64,000 nucleotides of DNA from Mycobacterium yunnanensis (lineage in GTDB: Bacteria; Actinomycetota; Actinomycetes; Mycobacteriales; Mycobacteriaceae). The stretch spans positions 95,926 through 159,925 of the forward strand of contig NZ_JACKVK010000020.1 in the NCBI RefSeq assembly GCF_025823185.1. The letters run 5' to 3'. Position numbers and translations under genes: made by a program. Of the stretch, positions 18,120 to 36,496 are shown one piece after another; position 1 is the stretch's first letter, and each line of letters begins with the position of its first letter. The notes beneath the pieces were generated by a model that was not told the DNA's origin, did no database searches, and saw nothing but the letters and a program-made list of their open reading frames with translations.

Positions 18120-18164
18120 GAATCGGGGTGTAACGCTCCGGCGCCACCCGTCGATACCCGTTGT

Positions 18165-18212
18165 AGCCCCGTGCTGCCGTCAGACCCCCCGACCCGACGG
18201 CAACACGGGGCT
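18165..18212 (+). terminator. Intrinsic-type terminator after fadA2
   Basis: 17-nt arms at 18165-18181 and 18196-18212 (AGCCCCGTGCTGCCGTC against GACGGCAACACGGGGCT) pair with one mismatch around a 14-nt loop, followed by TCTTC. It ends fadA2 transcription 45 nt after its stop codon and lies directly against the next gene. Confidence 0.75.
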
Positions 18213-18241
18213 TCTTCATGCGCTCGTGCTTCGATGGACCC

Positions 18242-19168
18242 GTGCAGATCTCGATGTTCGGTCAACTCGGCGACGCTGGTCGCGACGATCCGGTCGACGC
18301 GTGCGTGCAGAACCTCGCCATGCTGCGCGAGGAGGGCTTCGGACGGTTGTGGATGAGCCAGATGCCCTACGAGCCGGACCTTCTCACCGTCCTGGCCGTG
18401 GCAGTGCGCGAGGTTCCCGACATCGAGGTGGCCACCGGCGTGGTCCCCATCCAGAATCAGCACCCCATGCAGATGGCGCAGCGTGCTCTGACCGTCAGCC
18501 TGGTGTCGCACGGGCGCCTCATCCTGGGCCTCGGCATGACGCATCAGGCCGTCACCGAGGGCATGTGGGGCATCCCCTGGGACAAGCCGGTGCGCAGGCT
18601 CAACGAGTTCCTCGACGGGTTGCTGCCGCTGCTGGCGGGTCAGGCCGCCGACGCGACGGGCCAGATTCTCACCACCAGGGGCGCCTTGATGATTCCCGGT
18701 GCGCCGCGGCCCGACGTCTACGTCGCGGCTCTGGGCCCGCAGCTGCTCAAGATCGCCGGCCGCCGGACGGCAGGCACCTGCACCTGGATGACGGGCCCGA
18801 AGACGCTCGCTGGGCACGTCGCCCCGACGCTGCGGCAGGCAGCCGCCGACGCCGGCCGTTCCGAGACCGCGGTACGCGTGGTGGCAGCCCTGCCGGTGTG
18901 CGTCACCGACGACGTCGACGCTGCCCGCAGACAGGCCGCCGAGCAGTTCAAGATGTACGGCGTGCTGCCGTCCTATCGCGCCATGCTCGACCGCGAGGGC
19001 TACGCCGGACCGGAGGACGCCGCGATCATCGGCGACGAGGCGACGGTCTGGGACCGGCTCTCGGAATTGAAGGCGGCCGGGGTCGACGAGTACGTCGCCG
19101 CGACGTTCGACCCGACGCCGGAGGGCAGGGCCCGTACCCGCGCGGCGCTGCGCAGCGTCGACGCCTAG
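18242..19168 (+). CDS. LLM-class (F420-dependent) oxidoreductase
   Basis: About 308 aa with a luciferase-like monooxygenase TIM-barrel pattern: MFGQLGDAG at the N-terminus, MSQMPYEPDLLTVLAV, ATGVVPIQNQHPMQMAQRA and LILGLGMTHQ. These are typical of the actinobacterial F420-dependent oxidoreductase subfamily; the substrate cannot be predicted. The start is uncertain. ATG 18218 lies only 6 nt after the terminator hairpin and has no ribosome site; GTG 18242 or ATG 18254 keep the full domain. A short-leader or leaderless transcript is possible. The 3' end overlaps the convergent esterase gene by 4 nt in a shared CTAG. Confidence 0.82.
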   Translation: MQISMFGQLGDAGRDDPVDACVQNLAMLREEGFGRLWMSQMPYEPDLLTVLAVAVREVPDIEVATGVVPIQNQHPMQMAQRALTVSLVSHGRLILGLGMTHQAVTEGMWGIPWDKPVRRLNEFLDGLLPLLAGQAADATGQILTTRGALMIPGAPRPDVYVAALGPQLLKIAGRRTAGTCTWMTGPKTLAGHVAPTLRQAAADAGRSETAVRVVAALPVCVTDDVDAARRQAAEQFKMYGVLPSYRAMLDREGYAGPEDAAIIGDEATVWDRLSELKAAGVDEYVAATFDPTPEGRARTRAALRSVDA

Positions 19169-20580
19169 CTCTTGGCGACCGGCGCTCCCGGCGGCAGCGG
19201 CACGGCAGGCACACCGGGGGTGTGGATCGCGCCCGCCAACCACGGGAGCGACGCGGTGAACACCTGGGTGGCCAACGGCCAGTCGTGGCGACCCGTCGTC
19301 GGCACCACCGAGCAGATGATGCCGTTGGCCCTGCCGAGACCGCACAGCGTGTTCGCGGCCTGCGTCTGGTCGGTGGGCATGCCGTCCGCGTCCCGTCCGC
19401 CGAGCCCGACGGCGCCGTCGCTGTGCGGCATGGTGAACTTCTTGGGCGCGTCGGTCGAGATCGCGAACCAGCCCGCGACTCCCTGGTAGGGGCCATGTTT
19501 GGCCATCACGGTCGAGGGGTCGAACTGGGCCCACGCGGCGGCGTCGCCGCCGTAGAGCCGGGCCACCGTCTGATCCTTGGTGCCGGCATTGGGGCCGGTG
19601 TCGCCCGCGATGTCGACGAAGCTGCTGAACAATTCGGGGTGCATGACGGTCAGGTCGACCGCGCAGGTACCGCCCATCGACCAGCCGACGATGCCCCAGT
19701 CCGCACTGGCCGTACTTGTGCCGAAGTGCTCGTCGACGTAGGGCACGACGTCCTTGGTGAGATGGTCGGCGACGTTGCCGCGTACCCCGTTGACGCATTC
19801 GGTGTCGTTGTTGAACGAACCGCCGGAGTCGACGAACACCAGTACTGGCGCGTTGCCGCCATGGGATTGGGCGAAGGAGTCGACGATGGCCGCGGCGTTA
19901 CCGGTGCGTAGCCAGTCGGCGGGGGTGTTGAACTCGCCGCCGATCATCATCACCACGGGCAGTTTGGGTGCGGGATTGGTGGCGAACCACCGCGGCGGAA
20001 GGTAGACCAGCTCGCTGCGGTGCTTGAATCCCGAAGCGTCCGAAGGGATGTCGACCTGGACGACGCTGCCGTGGTCGAGCACGGTGCCGGCCTTCTGCAT
20101 GGCCGTCACGGTGTCGAGGTCCGTTTCGTCGGGCAGCGGGCCCGCGGTCAGTTGGTTCCACGCGATCTGCACGGTGGGGAAGTAACCGACCCAGGTGTTG
20201 AGCGCCAGGCCGGTGCTCACCAGGCACAGGGGGACGGCGGCGACCGCCGCGGCGCGGCGCCACCTGATTCCGCGCCACCCGAAGATCGCCGCGGCGAGCG
20301 CGAAACCCGTCAACCCGGTCCACACCCACAGGGAGTCGGGCGCGGGGTCACCCGCCATGCCCTGGGAGTCGACGTACCAGTGGGTCCACGCCGCGACGCC
20401 GAGCCCCACCACGGCCGCCGCGGGCAGCCACACCAGACGCCACCGGCGCGTACGCCAGCCGATCGCGGCGACGAGCACCACGACGGCGACGATCTGCACC
20501 GTCAGCGGCAGCCAGCCGTGCAGGAGTGACAGTCCGTGGCGGTAGGTGGCAGGGGCGTCGTCGGCGGCCAGGAAGTGCAC
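19165..20580 (-). CDS. Membrane-anchored antigen-85-like esterase (alpha/beta hydrolase)
   Basis: 471 aa. Four hydrophobic helices at about 25-42, 50-68, 87-103 and 112-130 precede an extracytoplasmic alpha/beta-hydrolase domain of the esterase-D/Ag85 family. The nucleophile elbow is GWSMGG (Ser about 300) and the catalytic His is probably in GRHDWP (about 430); several Cys could form disulfides outside the cell. Family members are esterases or acyltransferases, including the mycolyltransferases Ag85, but the Ag85-specific termini are absent and the substrate is unknown. GTG start at 20580. It lies head-to-tail with fadE5 but is separated from it by a strong terminator, so it should have its own promoter. 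Confidence 0.82.
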   Translation of the reverse strand: MHFLAADDAPATYRHGLSLLHGWLPLTVQIVAVVVLVAAIGWRTRRWRLVWLPAAAVVGLGVAAWTHWYVDSQGMAGDPAPDSLWVWTGLTGFALAAAIFGWRGIRWRRAAAVAAVPLCLVSTGLALNTWVGYFPTVQIAWNQLTAGPLPDETDLDTVTAMQKAGTVLDHGSVVQVDIPSDASGFKHRSELVYLPPRWFATNPAPKLPVVMMIGGEFNTPADWLRTGNAAAIVDSFAQSHGGNAPVLVFVDSGGSFNNDTECVNGVRGNVADHLTKDVVPYVDEHFGTSTASADWGIVGWSMGGTCAVDLTVMHPELFSSFVDIAGDTGPNAGTKDQTVARLYGGDAAAWAQFDPSTVMAKHGPYQGVAGWFAISTDAPKKFTMPHSDGAVGLGGRDADGMPTDQTQAANTLCGLGRANGIICSVVPTTGRHDWPLATQVFTASLPWLAGAIHTPGVPAVPLPPGAPVAKS

Positions 20581-20638
20581 GTTTCCATCGTGTCAACCCA
20601 ACCTGGGTGGCAGCTGTCCGCGCGCCATGAAACGCAAA

Positions 20639-20662
20639 GGGCCCCCGCCGCAGCGGGGGCCC
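20639..20662 (-). terminator. Intrinsic terminator of fadE5
   Basis: A perfect 10-bp stem GGGCCCCCGC (20639-20648)/GCGGGGGCCC (20653-20662) with a 4-nt loop, followed on the minus strand by TTTGCGTTT. It starts 17 nt after the fadE5 stop codon. This is the most classical intrinsic terminator in the window. Confidence 0.85.
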
Positions 20663-20679
20663 GAGCGCGTGTCGTCGAC

Positions 20680-22515
20680 TTAGAACGCAGCCTCGTCGAG
20701 TTCCATCACTTCGTTGTCGATGTTGTCCAGCACCGTCCGCGTGCTGGCGAGCAGGGGCAGGAAGTTCTTCGCGAAGAACGACGCCACGGCGATCTTGCCC
20801 TCGTAGAAGGACTTGTCCGCACCGGTCGCACCCTGGTCGAGGGCGGCGATGGCGACGACGGCCTGCTTCTGCAGCAGCCAGCCGAGCACCAGGTCGCCGA
20901 CGCTCATCAGGAAGCGCACCGAGCCCAGGCCCACCTTGTAGATGTTGGCCGAATCCTCCTGGGCCGACATCAGGTAACCGGTCAGCGTCGCGGCCATGCC
21001 CTGGACGTCGGCCAAGGCGTTGGCCAGCAGCTCGCGCTCGGCCTTGAGCCGGCCGTTGCCGGACTCGTTCTTGACGAACTGCTCGATCTCATTGGCGACG
21101 TAACCCAGCGCAACACCCTTGTCGCGGACGATCTTCCGGAAGAAGAAGTCCTGCGCCTGGATGGCGGTGGTGCCCTCGTAGAGCGAGTCGATCTTGGCGT
21201 CGCGGATGTACTGCTCGACCGGGTAGTCCTGCAGGAAGCCGGATCCGCCGAAGGTCTGCAGGCTTTCGGTGAGCTTGGCGTACGCCTGCTCGGAGCCGAC
21301 ACCCTTGACGATCGGGAGCAGGAGGTCGTTGACCTTGCCTGCCAGTTCGGGGTCGACGCCGTGGACGGCCTTGGCGACCTCGGCGTCCTGGAACGTCGCG
21401 GTGTAGAGGTACAGCGCGCGAAGCGATTCCGCGTAGGCCTTCTGGGTCATCAGCGAGCGACGCACGTCGGGATGATGCGTGATGGACACGCGCGGCGCGG
21501 TCTTGTCCGTCATCTGGGTCAGGTCGGCACCCTGGATGCGGCTCTTGGCGTACTCGAGCGCGTTCAAGTAGCCGGTCGACAGCGTGGCGATTGCCTTGGT
21601 GCCCACCATCATTCGGGCCTGCTCGATGACCTCGAACATCTGCGCGATGCCGTTGTGCACCTCGCCGACGAGCCAACCGACGGCCGGGGTGCCGTGCTGG
21701 CCGAGGGACAGCTCACAGGTTGCGGAGACCTTGAGGCCCATCTTGTGCTCGACGTTGGTGACGTAGACGCCGTTGCGCTCGCCGGGCTCACCGGTTTCGA
21801 AGTCGAAGTGGTACTTCGGCACGAAGAACAGCGACAGACCCTTGGTGCCGGGACCGGCGCCCTCGGGGCGGGCCAGCACGAGGTGCAGGATGTTCTCGCC
21901 GAGGTCGTCGGCGTCACCGGAGGTGATGAAGCGCTTGACGCCGTCGAGGTGCCAGGTGCCGTCGGGCTGCTGGACGGCCTTCGTGCGGCCGGCGCCGACG
22001 TCGGAACCGGCGTCGGGCTCGGTGAGCACCATGGTGGAGGTCCAGCCGCGCTCGGCGGCGAGGATGGCCCACTTCTTCTGCTCTTCGGTGGCCTGGTTGT
22101 ACATGATCTGCGCGAAGCCGGCGCCCATCGAGTACATGTAGACCGCCGGGTTGGCGCCGAGGACGCTCTCCATCAGGGCCCACTGCAGGGCGCGCGGCAT
22201 CGGCATGCCGCCGAGCTCCTCGTCGAGGCCGATCTTGTCCCAGCCGCCGTCGATGATGGTGCGGACCGACTTCTTGAAGGGCTCGGGCAGCTTCACGGTG
22301 TGGGTCTCGGGATCGAACACCGGCGGGTTGCGGTCACCGTCGGCGAACGAATCGGCGATGGGTCCCTCGGCCAGCCGGGTGATCTCGGCCAGCATCTCGC
22401 GGGCGGTGTCGCCGTCGAGGTCGCCGTAGGCACCCTCGCCGAGCACCTTGTCCATACCGAACACCTCGAAGAGGTTGAACAGCTGGTCACGGACGTTGCT
22501 CTTGTAATGGCTCAC
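20680..22515 (-). CDS. fadE5: Acyl-CoA dehydrogenase FadE5
   Basis: 611 aa, the long acyl-CoA dehydrogenase type with an extra C-terminal helical domain. Seen: the FAD/substrate-binding acyl-CoA dehydrogenase core (TEPDAGSDVGAG at about 165, DGVKRFITSGDADD) and the catalytic-Glu region SLYEGTTAIQAQDFF (about 445-460). FadE5 proteins oxidise broad-length acyl-CoA to trans-2-enoyl-CoA. GTG start at 22515, with GGAG 7 nt upstream. Rv0244c and MSMEG_0406 are the recalled orthologues; in M. smegmatis fadE5 also borders the TPP locus, as here. The promoter carries two TTAC-N6-GTAA-type palindromes, and a terminator follows. Confidence 0.95.
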   Translation of the reverse strand: MSHYKSNVRDQLFNLFEVFGMDKVLGEGAYGDLDGDTAREMLAEITRLAEGPIADSFADGDRNPPVFDPETHTVKLPEPFKKSVRTIIDGGWDKIGLDEELGGMPMPRALQWALMESVLGANPAVYMYSMGAGFAQIMYNQATEEQKKWAILAAERGWTSTMVLTEPDAGSDVGAGRTKAVQQPDGTWHLDGVKRFITSGDADDLGENILHLVLARPEGAGPGTKGLSLFFVPKYHFDFETGEPGERNGVYVTNVEHKMGLKVSATCELSLGQHGTPAVGWLVGEVHNGIAQMFEVIEQARMMVGTKAIATLSTGYLNALEYAKSRIQGADLTQMTDKTAPRVSITHHPDVRRSLMTQKAYAESLRALYLYTATFQDAEVAKAVHGVDPELAGKVNDLLLPIVKGVGSEQAYAKLTESLQTFGGSGFLQDYPVEQYIRDAKIDSLYEGTTAIQAQDFFFRKIVRDKGVALGYVANEIEQFVKNESGNGRLKAERELLANALADVQGMAATLTGYLMSAQEDSANIYKVGLGSVRFLMSVGDLVLGWLLQKQAVVAIAALDQGATGADKSFYEGKIAVASFFAKNFLPLLASTRTVLDNIDNEVMELDEAAF

Positions 22516-22561
22516 GAATTCTCCTCGATGAGATGCCGTCTGCGGTTGGGTACTCGGGCTA

Positions 22562-22604
22562 AGTTACCCACCAGTAACTGCCGCCAACTATACCGGCAGG
22601 TAAC
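22562..22604. promoter_or_regulatory. Two tandem TTAC-N6-GTAA-type operators upstream of fadE5
   Basis: Site 1: AGTTAC (22562-22567) and GTAACT (22574-22579), a perfect palindrome with 6-nt spacer and core TTAC-N6-GTAA. Site 2: ATAC (22590-22593), six nt, GTAA (22600-22603), a one-mismatch copy that also contains TACC-N4-GGTA. The cores start 26 bp apart and lie 49-88 nt upstream of the fadE5 start, in the gap shared with the divergent DapB-like gene. Same core as in the fabG4/fadA2 promoter. Confidence 0.6.
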
Positions 22605-22762
22605 TTGTTCGCAAAGCAGTGTCGAGCAAATTTTCGCTGGCTAACCAACCCGACGGTTGATTGGGCCTGGCTTCGCACGTCTTCAGGCACCCTGACCTGG
22701 GCATACGACCCAATGTGATGTCTGCCACGAGGGCCCCCAGCACGCCCGTTAGGGTGAGGCGC

Positions 22763-23842
22763 ATGAGGCGTGTGGTGGTCTGGGGAACGGGAAACATGGG
22801 CTCGACGGCGATCCGTTCGACGCTGGCGTTTCCCGGTTTGGAGCTGGCCGGGGTGATCACCTCCGCCGCCGCCAAGGCCGGGCGCGACGCCGCCTCGTTC
22901 GCCGGCCTGCCCGACGACACCGGCGTGCACGCCACCACCGACGTCGACGCCGCGCTCGCCGACTGCGACGCGGTCGCCTACATGGCCTCCGGTGACATCC
23001 GCCCCGACGACGCCGTGGCCGACATCGAGCGCTGCCTGCTGGCCGGCGCACACGTCGTCACGCCGTCGCTCTACTCCCTCTACGACCCGCGTTCCGCGCC
23101 ACGGGACTGGGTCGACCGACTGACCGCCGCCGCCGAGCGTGGCAACGCCACGCTTCTGGTCAGCGGCGTCGACCCCGGCTGGGCCAACGACGCGCTCGCC
23201 GTCATGGCCGCCGGGCTGTGCACCCGCATCAGGACGATCCACTGCCAAGAGATCTTCGACTACTCCACCTACGACCAGCCCCATGCCGTCCGGGTCAGCT
23301 GCGGTTTCGGTGGCGCCATGGACGAGACGCCCATGATGCTGCTGCCGTCGATCCCGACGATGGTGTGGGGCGGCAACATCCGACTGATCGGCCGCGGCCT
23401 GGGCCTGGAGATCGACGACATCACCGAGGTGGTGGAACGTCGACCGCTCGAGGAGTCGGTCGAGAACGTCATGGGTCGCTTCGAGAAGGGCACCCAGGGC
23501 GCGTTCCGGCTGAAGATCATCGGGTGGTCCGGCGGTCTCGACCGAATCGTCGTCGACCACGTCACCCGCATCGACCCGGCGTGTGCGCCGGACTGGCCCC
23601 AACCCGACGAGGGCGTCGGCGAGCACCGCGTGTTCGTCGACGGCGATCCTCAGCTGACCATCGTCAGCCGTGCCGACGTGCCCGGCGGGACCCGCGCCGA
23701 CGGGGGCAACACCACCGCCGCCAACCGACTCCTCGGCGCGATCGAATGGCTCGCCACCCAGAAGCCCGGCCTCTACGACGGCCTCGACGTGCCGCTGCAT
23801 CCGCCGCTGGCCGCCGAGGTCGAGGCCACCCGCTGGGCCTGA
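22763..23842 (+). CDS. DapB-like NAD(P)-binding dehydrogenase
   Basis: 359 aa from ATG 22763, which has a GGTGAGG ribosome site; the open frame reaches back to 22661 but the protein family starts here with MRRVVVWGTGNMGS, a Rossmann dinucleotide fold at the extreme N-terminus. The rest resembles the dihydrodipicolinate-reductase-like/amine dehydrogenase family, with the HCQEIFDYSTYD segment in the middle. The substrate is unknown; it is not the housekeeping DapB, which is shorter. A similar gene lies between fadE5 and the PKS in M. smegmatis as I recall. It ends directly at the PKS stop (23842/23843, convergent), and its promoter region is shared with fadE5. Confidence 0.8.
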   Translation: MRRVVVWGTGNMGSTAIRSTLAFPGLELAGVITSAAAKAGRDAASFAGLPDDTGVHATTDVDAALADCDAVAYMASGDIRPDDAVADIERCLLAGAHVVTPSLYSLYDPRSAPRDWVDRLTAAAERGNATLLVSGVDPGWANDALAVMAAGLCTRIRTIHCQEIFDYSTYDQPHAVRVSCGFGGAMDETPMMLLPSIPTMVWGGNIRLIGRGLGLEIDDITEVVERRPLEESVENVMGRFEKGTQGAFRLKIIGWSGGLDRIVVDHVTRIDPACAPDWPQPDEGVGEHRVFVDGDPQLTIVSRADVPGGTRADGGNTTAANRLLGAIEWLATQKPGLYDGLDVPLHPPLAAEVEATRWA

Positions 23843-34828
<10,986 letters not shown>

Positions 34829-35067
34829 CGTGACCTACGCCGAGGTAAATTGCTCGGCGGTCAGATCGAGTTGCTCATCGGCCAATACCGGGATCGACTG
34901 TCCCTGGAGTTGCTGAGAAGCACTGTCGCCGCCCACTATGGCATGTACCACGCGTCGTCACAGATTCGTCACCGGGAAACGGGTTTACTCCGGGGCGAGG
35001 GTATGTTGGGCGCCGCGAGGCCAGGTGTCAGGCCCGTTGAACCGGGTGAACTGGGAGGACGACGTAC
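34829..35067. promoter_or_regulatory. Divergent pks/papA3 promoter region
   Basis: 239 bp without a gene. A TTAC-N6-GTAA-like site with one mismatch (CTAC at 34835-34838, GTAA at 34845-34848) lies 7 nt before the pks start codon, where it could affect pks transcription start or translation. On the papA3 side, GGGTAT (34999-35004) resembles a SigF-type -10 element, but no -35 at the right spacing is evident. GGGAGG (35053-35058) is the papA3 ribosome site. Confidence 0.4.
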
Positions 35068-36489
35068 GTGCGCATCGGGGACATCACGATCGGCGCACTT
35101 CACGAGTGGTCGCTGACCGATGGCACCGTCACGTCGTGGCATCCCACCCCCGCGTCCCGCGACAAGGCCCGCGAGGCCCCTCTGAGCCCCGTCCCGGTGA
35201 GCTACATGCAGCGTCAGCACCTGCGCAACTATTGCGATCGCACGGATGCGGACCTGAACTTCTCTCGGCAGATCATCGCCAGCTGCGAGGTGGCCGGCCG
35301 ATGCGACCTCGCCGCCATGGATCACGCCGTGAACGCCTATCTACGGCGTCACGACACGTTCCGGAGCTGGTTCGAGCGCACCGACGCCGGCGACTTCGTC
35401 CGCCACGCGCTGGAGGACCCCGCGGACATCGAGTTCGTGCCGGTCGACCAGGGACACCTCACGGCCGACGAGATTCGCGAGCACGCCGTCGGCATCCCCA
35501 GCCCGCTGGAATGGGGCTGTTTCACGTTCGGCATCGTGCAACACGACGAGCACTTCACCTTCTTCGCCGCCATGGACCACGTCCACGGCGACGCAACGCT
35601 GATCGGCACCACGATGATGGAGGCCAACGGCATGTACTCGGCGTTGAGCTCCGGGGGCGACGCCCTGGTGCTGCCCGATGCCGGAAGTTTCGACGAGTTC
35701 TGCATCCGTGAGCGGGAGTACACCTCGGAGCTGAGCGTCGACTCACCCGGCGTCCGTACCTGGATCGAGTTCGCGCAGAACAACGGCGACGGCTTCCCGG
35801 AGTTTCCGCTGCCCCTCGGCAACCCGAACAAGGCGACCGCCAGCGACATGACCTCCCACGTCCTGATGGACGCGGCGCAGACCGAGCGCTTCGAAGCGGC
35901 GTGTTCGGCCGCCGGTGCGCGTTTCGTCGGCGGGCTGTTCGCGTGCCTCGGCCTGGTCGAACACGAATTCACGGGCGCGTTGACCTACTACGGGCTGACG
36001 CCGAGGGATTCGCGGACTGCCGGTGACAACTTCATGACCCAGGGCTGGTTCACCGGGCTGATCCCCATCGTCGTCCCGGTGGCCGCGACGTCGTTCACCG
36101 AGGCCGCCGCCGCCGCTCAGGCCTGCTTCGACTCCAGCCTGGACATGGTGCGCGTGCCCTACTACCGGGTGCTCGAGCTGGCGCCCTGGCTGCAGTGGCC
36201 GCAGCCGAACTTCCCGGTGTCGAACTTCCTGCACGGCGGAGCCGCACCACTCAACGCGGTGCTGGCCGCGGGCGCAATGGGCCTGGCCAACAACATCGGG
36301 ATCTACCCCGACGGCCGGTTCTCCTACCAGCTGACCATCTACATCTTCCGGTACGGGGAGGGCACCGTCATGGCGATCATGCACCCCGACAACCCGGTGG
36401 CGACCAAGTCGGCGATCCGCTACATGGAGGCGATGAGTTCGGTCGCCACCCGGGTGGCCGACAGCGGCCACTGGGGACGCGTGGCATGA
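35068..36489 (+). CDS. papA3: Acyltransferase PapA3 of the TPP pathway
   Basis: 473 aa, PapA/condensation-domain fold. The catalytic HxxxD motif reads HVHGD in AAMDHVHGDATLI (His about residue 170), and the conserved C-terminal segment YPDGRFSYQLTIYIF is present. PapA3 enzymes transfer polyketide acyl groups onto trehalose to give the diacyltrehalose-type precursor in the cytoplasm. GTG start at 35068 with GGGAGG about 9 nt upstream. First gene of a plus-strand operon: 7 nt to mmpL10, then fadD23 and the PE-PPE gene. Divergent from the PKS that supplies its acyl donor. Confidence 0.93.
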   Translation: MRIGDITIGALHEWSLTDGTVTSWHPTPASRDKAREAPLSPVPVSYMQRQHLRNYCDRTDADLNFSRQIIASCEVAGRCDLAAMDHAVNAYLRRHDTFRSWFERTDAGDFVRHALEDPADIEFVPVDQGHLTADEIREHAVGIPSPLEWGCFTFGIVQHDEHFTFFAAMDHVHGDATLIGTTMMEANGMYSALSSGGDALVLPDAGSFDEFCIREREYTSELSVDSPGVRTWIEFAQNNGDGFPEFPLPLGNPNKATASDMTSHVLMDAAQTERFEAACSAAGARFVGGLFACLGLVEHEFTGALTYYGLTPRDSRTAGDNFMTQGWFTGLIPIVVPVAATSFTEAAAAAQACFDSSLDMVRVPYYRVLELAPWLQWPQPNFPVSNFLHGGAAPLNAVLAAGAMGLANNIGIYPDGRFSYQLTIYIFRYGEGTVMAIMHPDNPVATKSAIRYMEAMSSVATRVADSGHWGRVA

Positions 36490-36496
36490 GGACGTC

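Noticed and set aside
20589..20611. ACCCA-N3-TGGGT inverted repeat before the esterase gene
   Set aside because: Arms of 5 bp are expected by chance in DNA of this composition; no second copy seen.
20536..22644. Open plus-strand frame of 702 codons opposite fadE5
   Set aside because: Antisense to fadE5, whose catalytic motifs are all intact; it also runs through the fadE5 terminator and operators.
34979..35010. SigF-type promoter before papA3
   Set aside because: GGGTAT is present, but the upstream GGTTT is only 12 nt away instead of about 16; kept only as a remark.
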